From: Neomesorhizobium albiziae
GTDB taxonomy: Bacteria > Pseudomonadota > Alphaproteobacteria > Rhizobiales > Rhizobiaceae
Assembly (NCBI RefSeq): GCF_900114255.1
Contig: NZ_FOSL01000021.1
Coordinates: forward strand, 24,430-88,429
Length of the DNA stretch: 64,000 bases
Direction of reading: 5' to 3'
Shown here: piece by piece, positions 43,132 to 51,473 of the stretch
Layout: each line of letters opens with the position of its first letter
Position numbering within the stretch: the first letter of the stretch is position 1
Position numbers and translations under genes: made by a program
The notes under the pieces: generated by a model
What the model saw: only the letters and a program-made list of their open reading frames with translations
Databases searched by the model: none
What the model was told of the DNA's origin: nothing

Positions 43132-43572
43132 CTATTCCACCAGTTTGCCGCGCAATTCCAACAGCGCCTTGCGATCGGTCTTTTCGGTCCGCAGCGTGGC
43201 GATCTCGGCGGTCGTATAGTCCGTCCAGCCTGCCGGCGGCGGGTTCAGGGTGCCGACGACATAGGCGGCTATCGCCGCCAGTTCCTCGTCGGAGTGCTGC
43301 TTCTGCGGCGGCATTGCGCTCATGAACGTCTTGCCGCCTGCAACGATCTTGCCGGAGATGCCGTTGAGCACCACCAGCGGCAGATAGGTGCGCATCGCGG
43401 GATCGGCGCTCTTGGCCCAGTCCGCCCTAGCAAGCGGCGGCGCCAGGCCGGCGACCCCCATGCCGTCCTTCTTGTGGCACGCCCCGCAGGCGCTTTCGAA
43501 CGCCGCCTTGCCGTCGGCGGTGTTGCCAAGCTGACCCGAAATCAGAAGAGCCAGCGCCGTGGCGGCGAGCAT
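43132..43572 (-). CDS. Periplasmic c-type cytochrome (first of the aau cluster)
   Basis: The start at 43572 gives 146 residues with a hydrophobic leader (MLAATALALLISGQLG). The frame is open back to 43953 but that extension reads through a large palindromic repeat and is unlikely to be native. The haem motif is Cys29-Cys32-His33 in CGACHKKDG, and KTFMSAMPP is a likely axial-methionine loop. It lies 316 bp downstream of aauA, separated by the palindromic element. The start lacks a strong ribosome site, so the true N-terminus could differ. Confidence 0.75.
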   Translation of the reverse strand: MLAATALALLISGQLGNTADGKAAFESACGACHKKDGMGVAGLAPPLARADWAKSADPAMRTYLPLVVLNGISGKIVAGGKTFMSAMPPQKQHSDEELAAIAAYVVGTLNPPPAGWTDYTTAEIATLRTEKTDRKALLELRGKLVE

Positions 43573-43613
43573 TCCGGGAACAGTCCTGGTATTGCGCTTC
43601 GACGCAGATGAAG

Positions 43614-43799
43614 ATTGTGCTCTACGTTGCCCCCCTCTGTCCTGCCGGACATCTCCCCCACAAGGGGGGAGATCATGCGCTTCCCCGACTTCGCCGATTC
43701 TGCTTCGCTTGAGATTGGTGAAGTCAAAGCGGCCGGCTGATCTCCCCCCTTGTGGGGGAGATGTCCGGCAGGACAGAGGGGGGCGACGTAGGGCGCAAT
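43614..43799. repeat. 186-bp palindromic element with 61-bp inverted arms
   Basis: Arms at 43614-43674 and 43739-43799 are inverted copies of each other with three mismatches; the inner 46 bases of each arm match perfectly. They contain tctgtcctgccggacatctc, a sequence I associate with intergenic palindromes common in Mesorhizobium and relatives. The 64-base middle has no gene. The element fills most of the gap between aauA and the first cytochrome gene and would fold into a very stable RNA stem in the aau transcript. Confidence 0.85.
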
Positions 43800-43888
43800 C
43801 AACCAAAGACTTAAAATCCGCAACTGTAGTTCCAGGTGTCAGAAAGGAGACAGAGCGGCGCAACGATTCCACCTGAGCGTATGCCGCC

Positions 43889-44428
43889 CTAGCCACCGCT
43901 TGAGCCGAGCCCGACCACGGCCGCGACGGTGCAGTGATAGTTGCTCGCTTCATTGGCCATGCACCAGTTGATGTCGTTGTGGACGCCCATGCGATAGCCG
44001 GGGCGTTCTCTCAGATTGAAGTTGCACAGGCAGCGGCCGCACGAGGAGACGCCGCAGCAATCGTTGTAGCTGATCAGATATTCCTTGCTATCGGCGGGAT
44101 TCTGGCAAGTGCCGACCCAGGTGACCTTCGATACCGCGGCGTTGGGCGGGCACTGGTTGACCGAGCCTCCGCAGCAGGTGCACAGGAACCCGTCCAGCGC
44201 GCAGTAGCGCCAATATTCGCATTCCACATCGGTCTTCTCGGCCTGGGCGCGCGCGGTGCCGCCGCCGGCCCGGTCGAAGGGCAGGATCGGCAGCAGCGCG
44301 CCGCCGATGGCCGCCTTGCCGATAAGCGACAGGACGCTGCGGCGGCCGGTGCGCTGAGCCATATAGCGCGCGCCGTTCTCGGCGTAGCCGTCGATAAGAC
44401 CAAACAGACGGTCGGTGATGCGGGCCAT
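43889..44428 (-). CDS. aauA: Aromatic amine dehydrogenase small (TTQ) subunit
   Basis: The 179-residue precursor has a twin-arginine-type leader (RRSVLSLIGKAAIGGALLPI). The mature part is cysteine-rich, as in TTQ enzymes. The two tryptophans that form tryptophan tryptophylquinone are Trp104 (KVTWVGTC) and Trp155 (INWCMANE), 51 residues apart as in the known enzymes. Asp123 (YNDCCG) is the catalytic base position and Asp79 (ALDG) is also conserved. The distance from the second Trp to the active-site Thr167 is 12, as in aromatic amine dehydrogenase, not 14 as in methylamine dehydrogenase. The RERPGY and HND.NWCMANE blocks also favour AauA over MauA. It would oxidise amines such as tyramine or tryptamine in the periplasm. 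Confidence 0.93.
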   Translation of the reverse strand: MARITDRLFGLIDGYAENGARYMAQRTGRRSVLSLIGKAAIGGALLPILPFDRAGGGTARAQAEKTDVECEYWRYCALDGFLCTCCGGSVNQCPPNAAVSKVTWVGTCQNPADSKEYLISYNDCCGVSSCGRCLCNFNLRERPGYRMGVHNDINWCMANEASNYHCTVAAVVGLGSSGG

Positions 44429-44438
44429 GCGGATCCTC

Positions 44439-45047
44439 CTAATTGATCGCGCGGCCGGCCGTCTCCGTCGCGATCCAGTTCTGGATCGACGGCTGGCCGA
44501 GGTCGCGGGCGTTCATCAGACTTTCAAGCTGTTCGCGCGAATTGACGAGACCCTTGCCGCGCACGATGCCCTGCTGGTCGAGCACGACCGCGAAGGGAAG
44601 CCGGTTGATACGGTAGGTCATGCCCAGGTCGGACGACAGCACATAGGGGAAATCATCGAGCCCCGCCGCCTTGTGGAAGGCGCGGTGCACTGCGTGCTCG
44701 CCATCGCTGGCCAGCACGATGTCGAGGGTCCGGCCCTCGGCGCTGCGCATCGACTTCAGCACGGGAAGCAGTTTCTTGCAGACAGGACACGTGGTCGACA
44801 GGAAGAACACCAGCGTGTTCTTGCCCGACGCGCCGCCGACCGTCTGCGGCTTGCCGTCAAGCGTCATCAGGTCGAAGCGCGGCGAAGCCTCGCCGATCTT
44901 CGGCCCGGCGTCGGTCATCAGCGCGCCCATCGGCGCCACCCGCTCGAACAGGATGCCCACCTGGCGAGCCAGCGCGAAGACGACGATGAGCAGCGCAATC
45001 ACGATCGCCCACAAAACCACCACCGCAACCATCAAGGGTTCCATCAA
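44439..45047 (-). CDS. aauD: Thioredoxin-like maturation protein AauD/MauD
   Basis: The 202-residue protein has one N-terminal membrane helix (about residues 6-27) and a periplasmic thioredoxin-like domain with the redox pair Cys87-Cys90 in STTCPVCKKLLP. MauD-type proteins are needed to form or check the six disulfides of the TTQ small subunit. It overlaps aauE by ATGA and precedes aauA by 10 bases, matching the BEDA gene order of amine dehydrogenase operons. Confidence 0.92.
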   Translation of the reverse strand: MMEPLMVAVVVLWAIVIALLIVVFALARQVGILFERVAPMGALMTDAGPKIGEASPRFDLMTLDGKPQTVGGASGKNTLVFFLSTTCPVCKKLLPVLKSMRSAEGRTLDIVLASDGEHAVHRAFHKAAGLDDFPYVLSSDLGMTYRINRLPFAVVLDQQGIVRGKGLVNSREQLESLMNARDLGQPSIQNWIATETAGRAIN

Positions 45048-45628
45048 TGCGTCTCCAGATGATGATGCTGATGATCATGGGCGTTGTCGTCCGCCGCGGC
45101 GAGGTAGGAAAGATTCTCGGCGAGTTTTTCCAGGCCGATGATCAGCAGCCAGAAAGAAGCGATTCCCGCACCTGCTACGAGCCAGCCGAAGGCGCCGAAA
45201 TCGATCGGCGCGGCGTTCTGCGCGGCAATCAGCGCGAGGCCGGTCAACGCCACATTGCGGGCGACAAGGAGCCAGGAGATGCCTTGCCCGGCGCCGCCGC
45301 AGCCGCAATCGATGCGGGTTCGGCCGCGCAACAGGTTTGCCGCCATGGCGGCCACGTAGATGAGCAGCAGAGCAGCAGCGGCGAATGCCGCGACGGGCCG
45401 TGTCTGCGGCACGACCAGGCCGAACGCCACCGCAACCTCCAGAACAGTGAGTAGCGCGGCGGCCGGCACGGCAATCGCCCCCGGCAGGATGCGGTATTCG
45501 GCCAGGATGTGCGAAAACCAGGTGAAATCAAAGAATTTGTGTGTAGCACCCCGCAGGAAAACGCAGACCAGCGTGCCCGCCGCCACGATGATGAAGATCG
45601 GGTGGGCCAGAGCGAAGCCCGCTTGCAT
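45044..45628 (-). CDS. aauE: Membrane maturation protein AauE/MauE
   Basis: The 194-residue protein has about five membrane helices and the MauE cysteine motif RIDCGCGG near residue 107. The C-terminal tail DDNAHDHQHHHLETH is histidine-rich and may bind metal; I do not know this as a general family trait. MauE works with MauD in disulfide formation for the TTQ subunit. Its start overlaps the aauB stop by one base, and its stop overlaps the aauD start. Confidence 0.9.
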   Translation of the reverse strand: MQAGFALAHPIFIIVAAGTLVCVFLRGATHKFFDFTWFSHILAEYRILPGAIAVPAAALLTVLEVAVAFGLVVPQTRPVAAFAAAALLLIYVAAMAANLLRGRTRIDCGCGGAGQGISWLLVARNVALTGLALIAAQNAAPIDFGAFGWLVAGAGIASFWLLIIGLEKLAENLSYLAAADDNAHDHQHHHLETH

Positions 45629-46773
45629 CAGCGCACCTCCACCTGGTCGGGCAGCGCGCCGCCCGAGGCGGCCACCCCGGGCGTCAGCGCGAAAGCCTGG
45701 CCAGCGGCGGGAAGGTCGTAGCGCACGATTTCGGCTTTCAACCCGTCGATAACGAAGAGAGCCGGCGCGTCTCCCTGGCTAGCTGACAGCGCGATGCCCG
45801 GCACCGAGGCCGCGCGGCCAACGACCTTCTTGGTCTTGAGGTCGACGGCCCAGATTTCTTCGGCCGGATTCTTGTGACTGCCCTCGGTGCCGTTCGAATG
45901 CATCAGCAGATAGGCCATGCCGGTGTCGTTGCGGACAGTGATCGGCTGGTATCCGCCCGGCCGCCAGTTGCCCTCGACGCCTTCGGAGACCGCGATCTTG
46001 TCAACCAGCTTGGCGGTCTCGCCTTCGACATCGACGACATAGATGTTGCCAGCATAGGAGGTGAACACCCAGTTTTCGCCCCAACGATACGCCCCGGAGA
46101 ACAGGGCATCCTTGTCGGCGTCGAATATGGGCTCGGATGCCCTCATCTCGGCCGACCCGTCAGCGGTGACGTTGATTGTGCCGAAGGTGCCGTCGCCGCA
46201 GGTGGTGGCAAAACGCGTCGGCGTCTTGCTGGCCGGGAAGATACCGTAGCAGCCCGGGTTAGGGATATCGGCGACCTGCGTTTTGGCGAGCATGTCGACG
46301 ACCGTCACCGAGGTTGCCGGCGTGGCGTTCTGGATGAACAGGTATTTGAGGTCGCTCGACGTCCAGATCAGCGACCGGTAGTTGAGCGCCTGCGCCCGGT
46401 TGTTGGAGATCGGGATCTCTTCCTTGAACGTCAGATCCTCGCCCGAATAGATTTCGACGAAGTCGCTGCGTGTGCCGCGCGTTGTGCGCGACAGATGGCT
46501 GGTGGCGACATAGATGTCGCTTGTGCCTTGCGGCACATGCACCATGCCCAGGCTGCCCGTGCCGATGATGCCGAGCAGTTTCAGGTCCTTGGAGTTGAGG
46601 GCGTAGACGCGTCCGTCGACAACGTGGTTCAGCGCCAGGTCGACGGAGAACACTATCTCGGTCCCGCGCGGGATCGTCAGATTGCCCACGGTTTCCGGCT
46701 GGATTTCATCCTGCGCAAAGGCGGCCGACGCCAGCAGCGATATAAAAGACAATCCAAGCAAGGCGCTGCGCAT
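45628..46773 (-). CDS. aauB: Aromatic amine dehydrogenase large subunit
   Basis: I start at ATG 46773, preceded by GAGGGGAAATC; a TTG at 46788 would place that site inside the gene. The 381-residue product has a Sec signal (MRSALLGLSFISLLASAAFA). The mature protein shows the repeated beta strands of the seven-bladed propeller of TTQ enzyme heavy chains, e.g. VYALNSKDLKLLGIIGTG, IYVVDVEGETAKLVDKIAV and IWAVDLKTKKVVGRAASV. Length and gene order (B-E-D-A) match. It is the first gene of the cluster. The pairing with an AauA-like small subunit is what separates it from methylamine dehydrogenase MauB. Confidence 0.9.
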   Translation of the reverse strand: MRSALLGLSFISLLASAAFAQDEIQPETVGNLTIPRGTEIVFSVDLALNHVVDGRVYALNSKDLKLLGIIGTGSLGMVHVPQGTSDIYVATSHLSRTTRGTRSDFVEIYSGEDLTFKEEIPISNNRAQALNYRSLIWTSSDLKYLFIQNATPATSVTVVDMLAKTQVADIPNPGCYGIFPASKTPTRFATTCGDGTFGTINVTADGSAEMRASEPIFDADKDALFSGAYRWGENWVFTSYAGNIYVVDVEGETAKLVDKIAVSEGVEGNWRPGGYQPITVRNDTGMAYLLMHSNGTEGSHKNPAEEIWAVDLKTKKVVGRAASVPGIALSASQGDAPALFVIDGLKAEIVRYDLPAAGQAFALTPGVAASGGALPDQVEVR

Positions 46774-47005
46774 CTGATTTCCCCTCAATGCATGGCGGCA
46801 ACGGATTGAGGCATCACGTTATCGCGGCGATGCCGTTAGGGAAACTGTACGAAAGAACATGTCTTCAATTTCTTTTCGTAACAGAACAAATGTATCTAGA
46901 GTTGTATGTGGTTCCCAACAGACAGTTTTGTTGCATGCTGATGGATTGCTCGCTTGATCTCGGGCGGCGGCTAGTCATCATCGCTGCAGAAGCGGGAGTC
47001 ACTTG

Positions 47006-48067
47006 ATGGAAACAGTGTTCGACGGGCACAACGATGTGTTGCTCCGTTTGTGGAGAAACTCCCGCGAAGGATCCGACCCTGTCGACGAATTCACCGGGGG
47101 CACCAAGAAGGGTCACATCGACCTGCCCCGCGCCCGGCAGGGCGGTCTCGCCGGCGGCCTCTGCGCCATCTACATTCCGGCCGGCGAACTAGTGCTCAAG
47201 GAGCCGGACTCCCGGGGCCGCTATACCACTCCACTGTCGCCGCCACTGGAACGCGCGCCCTCGCTCGACATCGCGCTGCAGATGGCGGCAATCGCGCTGA
47301 AGCTGGAACGCGCCGGTGCATGGAAACTCTGTCGCGACAGCGCCGACGTTGCGGGCGCCATGGCCACGGGCAAATTCGCGGCGGTGCTCCACATGGAAGG
47401 CTGCGAGGCGATCGGCGCCGATCTCGCCGAGCTCGAGGTTTTTTACGCCGCCGGCTTGCGGTCGCTCGGCCCGGTCTGGAGCCGCAACAACATTTTCGGC
47501 CACGGCGTGCCTTTCGCCTATCCGATGGACCCGGACACCGGTCCGGGCATCACCGAGGCCGGCCGCGCGCTGGTCAGGGAATGCAACCGACTCGGCATTC
47601 TCATCGACCTGTCGCACATCACGGAAAAGGGCTTCTGGGATGTCGCCGAACTGAGCGACCAGCCGCTGGTCGCCAGCCATTCCAATGTACATGCGATCAC
47701 GCCGGTGGCCCGCAACCTCACCGACAAGCAGCTCGACGCAATCAAGGAAAGCAACGGGCTGGTTGGGCTCAACTTCGCCGTCACCATGCTGCGCACCGAC
47801 GGCCGCGACAAGGCCGATACGCCGATCGACGAGATGATCCGCCACATCGATTACCTGGTCGAACGGCTGGGCGTCGATGGCGTGGCGCTCGGGTCCGATT
47901 TCGACGGCGCGCTGATCCCGCAGGCGATCGGTTCGGCTGCCGGGCTTCAGAATCTCGTAGCCGGGCTGCGCGAGGCCGGATATGGCAATGCGGAGCTTGC
48001 CAAAATCTGCCGGGAAAACTGGCTGCGCGTGCTGCGTTCGGCCTGGCACGAGAAGCCGGCGGCCTGA
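47006..48067 (+). CDS. Membrane dipeptidase (renal dipeptidase family M19)
   Basis: The start at ATG 47006 follows GGGAGTCACTT; an in-frame TTG sits one codon upstream. The 353-residue protein has the M19 metal motifs: DGHND (His8, Asp10), the bridging Glu in LHMEGCEA near 131, DLSH near 202 with SHSNVHA shortly after, and GSDFDG near 300. No signal peptide is present. Family members hydrolyse dipeptides, including those with D-residues, using two zinc ions. It diverges from the aau cluster, with 232 bp between starts, and has no evident operon partner. Confidence 0.9.
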   Translation: METVFDGHNDVLLRLWRNSREGSDPVDEFTGGTKKGHIDLPRARQGGLAGGLCAIYIPAGELVLKEPDSRGRYTTPLSPPLERAPSLDIALQMAAIALKLERAGAWKLCRDSADVAGAMATGKFAAVLHMEGCEAIGADLAELEVFYAAGLRSLGPVWSRNNIFGHGVPFAYPMDPDTGPGITEAGRALVRECNRLGILIDLSHITEKGFWDVAELSDQPLVASHSNVHAITPVARNLTDKQLDAIKESNGLVGLNFAVTMLRTDGRDKADTPIDEMIRHIDYLVERLGVDGVALGSDFDGALIPQAIGSAAGLQNLVAGLREAGYGNAELAKICRENWLRVLRSAWHEKPAA

Positions 48068-48230
48068 ACGACAGTTGGACCGTCTCGATTGTCGAACAAA
48101 CCGGATCGCGCCGGGCATCCCGGGGTGGTATTATCGACATCGGCATTGCGACCGGAGACGTAAGCCGAACACCGCGACCGCGACCGCAAGCAGCTTGACC
48201 CAGACAATTCGACGGGAAGGTTGAACTGAT

Positions 48231-48285
48231 GGAGCATTTTGCAACCAGGTGGAATCGCCTGGCGTCGAACAAATGCAGCTAACAA
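48231..48285. repeat. Repeat A, truncated copy
   Basis: Starting GGAGCATTTTGCAACCAGG, this stretch matches the left half of repeat A, including the CCAGGTGGAATCGCCTGG hairpin and AAATGCAGCTAA. It then stops; the right-hand hairpin ending GCATTCCGCTCT is absent. It sits in the 275-bp gap between the dipeptidase gene and the DUF2188 gene. Confidence 0.65.
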
Positions 48286-48342
48286 TCAGCCGGAACTCTG
48301 GCCGCCGCCATTCGTTGTGGCACGGCGACAATGGAGAAAGAC

Positions 48343-48582
48343 ATGGCACAAGTGATATACGACATCGTCGAGCATGACGGCGGCTGGGCCTACAAGGTCG
48401 GCGCCACCTTTTCAGAGACCTTCAGGACGCGGGAGCAGGCGACGCAGGCAGCCAAGGCGGCCGCCGCCGAACAGCAGGTCGCCGGCGAGACCCAGGGCAT
48501 CCAGTATGAGGATGCCGAAGGCAACTGGCATGGCGAAGTCGTGAAAGGCAGCGACCGTCCGGAAACCGAAGTTTCCGACTGA
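48343..48582 (+). CDS. DUF2188-family small protein
   Basis: The ATG at 48343 is preceded by GGAGAAAG; an ATG at 48331 would put that site inside the frame. The 79-residue protein has the DUF2188 pattern: a short beta strand pair (QVIYDIVEHDGGWAYKVGATFSETF), a helix of alanines (REQATQAAKAAAAEQ) and a final strand (IQYEDAEGNWHGEVV). No catalytic motif is visible. Function is unknown; such proteins are widespread in rhizobia. It is a single gene between repeat A and a convergent flavoprotein gene. Confidence 0.78.
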   Translation: MAQVIYDIVEHDGGWAYKVGATFSETFRTREQATQAAKAAAAEQQVAGETQGIQYEDAEGNWHGEVVKGSDRPETEVSD

Positions 48583-48680
48583 TAGCCCCAAAATCGGAAT
48601 CGATCCAGAGCGTTCCAGGACAAGTGTGTAGCGGTTTTCCGGTTCGGAAACGCGACAAAACAAGGACTTGGAGCGGCTGA

Positions 48681-48698
48681 ACGATTCCATGGAATCGT
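48681..48698. repeat. 18-bp perfect palindrome between convergent genes
   Basis: ACGATTCCATGGAATCGT reads the same on both strands. It lies between the stops of the DUF2188 gene (48582) and the flavoprotein gene (48744). It may be a bidirectional terminator stem or part of a dispersed repeat. No U-run is seen. Confidence 0.35.
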
Positions 48699-48743
48699 GA
48701 ACCGATCCAGGGAGCCGGCCGGGCGCAGCACCGCTTTCGGAAG

Positions 48744-50405
48744 CTATCCCACCGTCTTCGCCGCATGCCTTCCGGCATTTCTGCCCGAAAAGATGCAGCC
48801 GCCGAGAAACGTGCCTTCGAGCGCGTTGTAGCCGTGGTAGCCGCCGCCGCCGAAGCCGGCGACTTCGCCCGCCGCGTAGAGGCCGGGCACCGCCTCGCCC
48901 TGCCCATCCAGCACCTGCCCGTCGAGATTGGTGTGGATGCCCCCCAGCGTCTTGCGCGTCAGCACATGCAGCCTCACCGCGATCAGCGGCCCGTTGGCGG
49001 GATCGAGGATCTTGTGCGGCTTGGCCGTGCGGATGAGCTTGTCGCCGAGATAGTTTCGGGCGCCGTTGATCGCCGTCACCTGTGCGTCCTTGCTGAACGG
49101 ATTGTCGATCTCGCGGTCGCGCGCTTCGATCTGCGAAAGCAGATGATCGTGGTCGATCAGCCCCTCGCCCGTCAGTCCGTTCATCGCCTCGACAAGATCG
49201 ATCAAATTGTCGCGAACGATGAAATCCTCGCCATGCTGCTTGAAGGATTCCACCGGCGGCGGCGCTCCCTTGGCGCGGCGGCTTTTCAGCACCGCCAGCC
49301 ACGATTTCGAGGTGAAGTCGGGGTTCTGCTCGGACCCGGAAAGCGCAAACTCCTTCTTGATGATCTTCTGGGTCAGCACGAACCACGAATACTCATGGCC
49401 GGTCGCCAGGATGTGCTTCAGCGTCGACAGCGTGTCGAACCCCGGCAGGCAGGGCGCCGGCAGCCGGTTGCCGCGCGCGTCGAACCACAGCGACGACGGT
49501 CCAGGCAGGATGCGGATGCCGTGGTTCGGCCAGATCGGCGCCCAGTTCTTCACCCCTTCCACATAGTGCCACATGCGGTCTTCGTTGATCGCAGCGCCCC
49601 CGGCCTTTTTGGTGATCGCCACCATGCGGCCGTCGACATGATGCGGCACGCCCGCCACCATGAATTTCGGCGGATTGCCCAGCCGCTCCTTCGGCCAGTT
49701 CCTGCGCACTAGGTCGTGGTTGCCGCCGATGCCGCCGGAGGTGACGAAAACAGCGCTGGCGCCGAACTCGAAATCGCCGACCACGGTGCGGCCCGACTGC
49801 TGGCCGCGATCCACGGTCGATGGCTCCAGGATCTCGCCGGCAACGCCGGTGACCGCGCCCTTGGTCTTGACCAGCCGGCTCGCCTGGTGGCGGAACTTCA
49901 GTGAAATCAGCCCGCTGGCGACATGCGCCCGCACCCGCCGCTCGAACGGTTCGATCACGCCTGGGCCGGTGCCCCAGGTGATATGGAAACGCGGCACCGA
50001 ATTGCCGTGGCCATGCGCCATGGCGCCGCCGCGCTCGGCCCAGCCGACCACCGGAAACCAGCGCATGCCCTGGCTGTGCAGCCATGGCCGCATTTCGCCG
50101 GCGGCAAAATCGACAAACGCCTCCGCCACCTGCCGTGGCCAGAAATCCTGCGGCCGGTCGAACTGCGCCGAACCCAACCAGTCCTGCAGCGCGAGGGCGC
50201 GGCTGTCCCTGATGCGCAGCCGCCGCTGCTCCGGGCTGTCGACGAAGAACAGACCGCCGAGCGACCAGAACGCCTGGCCGCCGAGCGAATTTTCCCCCTC
50301 CTGCTCCAGCACGATCACTCGCTTGCCGGCGTCCGCGAGTTCCGCCGCGGCGACAAGGCCCGCCAGCCCGCCGCCCACGATGATGGCGTCCGCATCCATT
50401 GCCAT
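48744..50405 (-). CDS. FAD-binding dehydrogenase (3-ketosteroid dehydrogenase/fumarate reductase type)
   Basis: The 553-residue flavoprotein begins ADAIIVGGGLAGLVAAAELADAGKRVIVLEQE, the FAD-binding Rossmann motif. It has the family's NSLGGQAFWSLGGLF near residue 39 and the C-terminal FAD-capping block PGLYAAGEVAGFGGGGYHGYNALEGTFLGGC. This is the FAD_binding_2 group that includes 3-ketosteroid delta-1-dehydrogenase, and many members are annotated only as FAD-binding dehydrogenases. No steroid pathway gene is nearby, so the substrate is open. It is 39 bases downstream of the PanE-like gene on the same strand. Confidence 0.85.
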   Translation of the reverse strand: MAMDADAIIVGGGLAGLVAAAELADAGKRVIVLEQEGENSLGGQAFWSLGGLFFVDSPEQRRLRIRDSRALALQDWLGSAQFDRPQDFWPRQVAEAFVDFAAGEMRPWLHSQGMRWFPVVGWAERGGAMAHGHGNSVPRFHITWGTGPGVIEPFERRVRAHVASGLISLKFRHQASRLVKTKGAVTGVAGEILEPSTVDRGQQSGRTVVGDFEFGASAVFVTSGGIGGNHDLVRRNWPKERLGNPPKFMVAGVPHHVDGRMVAITKKAGGAAINEDRMWHYVEGVKNWAPIWPNHGIRILPGPSSLWFDARGNRLPAPCLPGFDTLSTLKHILATGHEYSWFVLTQKIIKKEFALSGSEQNPDFTSKSWLAVLKSRRAKGAPPPVESFKQHGEDFIVRDNLIDLVEAMNGLTGEGLIDHDHLLSQIEARDREIDNPFSKDAQVTAINGARNYLGDKLIRTAKPHKILDPANGPLIAVRLHVLTRKTLGGIHTNLDGQVLDGQGEAVPGLYAAGEVAGFGGGGYHGYNALEGTFLGGCIFSGRNAGRHAAKTVG

Positions 50406-50444
50406 GTTGTTCCCCTACTCCCCGACCGTCCCCACATCAGCCGT

Positions 50445-51473
50445 TCAGCGCGGCGATTGCAAGCGCTCCAGCAATGCATCCCCCGGCCAGTTGCGGCGGC
50501 CGCCCTGCTCGGCGGCGTGAACCAGTTCGACCAGCCGGGCATTGACCCGCGCCGCCGGGCTTCCGCTTCCTGCCAGCCTGACGATTTCGCCGTTCAGCCA
50601 GTCGACTTCGGTGGCGCGGCCGGCATCGAGGTCGTCGAGCATCGACGAGCGCGCCAGCGGGTCCATGGCAAGCATCCTGCCGGCGATGATGCGGAACAGC
50701 GCGTCGGGAAGCCTGAGCACGAAGGGCAGCCAAGATGGCGGCAGCGGCGTCAGCTTCGCCGGGCGAATGACGGCGTCGCCGAGGACGTCGAGCGCCTCTT
50801 GTTGCGCCAGCGCCAGGCAGCGCCGGTAGTCGCGCTGCGAAAGCTCGGCCTTCAGCGGCTGGCCCGACAGCGCGTTGACCGCGTTGTTGAGATTGAGCAG
50901 CAGCTTTGCCCATTGCACCGGAGCGAGATCGGCATGCTGGTGGAGCGGCAGGCCGGCCTGCCCGAACGCCTGCAGGAACGGCGCCAGTGCTTCATCCTTT
51001 TGGACATCGAGCGCACCTTCGGTGCCCTGATGAAAATGGCCGGGGCCGCGCCGGATGACGTTGAACGGCACCATGCCGGCCAGAACGTTGCGGCCGGGAA
51101 CGGCTTCGCGCAGGATCTCGGCATTGCCGACGCCGTTCTGGAAGCTGACGATGACGGCATCCGGCCGCGCCAGTCCTGCCAGCGTCTTGCCTGCTTCAGC
51201 GGTCGCCCCGGATTTCACCGTGACGAGGATCAGGCCGGCATCGGCAGTTCCGGCGGGATCGGTGCGGTAATCGACGTCGCCAGACGAAATACGCAGATCG
51301 GCGCCGCGATAGTCGGTCAGCAGCAAACCATGTTTCGCGATCTCCGTGGCCAGCCGCTCACGCCCGACGAAGCTCACATCGGCGCCGGCCGCAGCCAGCC
51401 GCCCGCCGACATAGCAGCCGATGCTGCCGGCCCCGAAGACCGAGATTTTGGGCTGGGAAGCGCTCATGTTCAC
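50445..51473 (-). CDS. 2-dehydropantoate 2-reductase family protein (PanE-like)
   Basis: The 342-residue protein starts with the NADP-binding motif KISVFGAGSIGCYVGGRLAAAG. The mid-region VQWAKLLLNLNNAVNAL near residue 178 holds the conserved Lys and Asn of the ketopantoate reductase active site. The two-domain length is normal for PanE. It may serve pantothenate synthesis, but linkage to a flavoprotein dehydrogenase rather than to pan genes leaves room for another 2-keto acid reductase role. The two genes are probably co-transcribed. Confidence 0.85.
   Translation of the reverse strand: MNMSASQPKISVFGAGSIGCYVGGRLAAAGADVSFVGRERLATEIAKHGLLLTDYRGADLRISSGDVDYRTDPAGTADAGLILVTVKSGATAEAGKTLAGLARPDAVIVSFQNGVGNAEILREAVPGRNVLAGMVPFNVIRRGPGHFHQGTEGALDVQKDEALAPFLQAFGQAGLPLHQHADLAPVQWAKLLLNLNNAVNALSGQPLKAELSQRDYRRCLALAQQEALDVLGDAVIRPAKLTPLPPSWLPFVLRLPDALFRIIAGRMLAMDPLARSSMLDDLDAGRATEVDWLNGEIVRLAGSGSPAARVNARLVELVHAAEQGGRRNWPGDALLERLQSPR

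Noticed and set aside
43573..43953. N-terminal extension of the first cytochrome gene to a 273-residue protein
   Set aside because: The extension reads through a 186-bp palindromic repeat and precedes a normal signal peptide; the ATG at 43572 is a better start, though its ribosome site is weak.
42699..46773. Calling the cluster methylamine dehydrogenase (mau)
   Set aside because: The small subunit has the RERPGY and NWCMANE blocks and the 12-residue Trp-to-Thr spacing of aromatic amine dehydrogenase.
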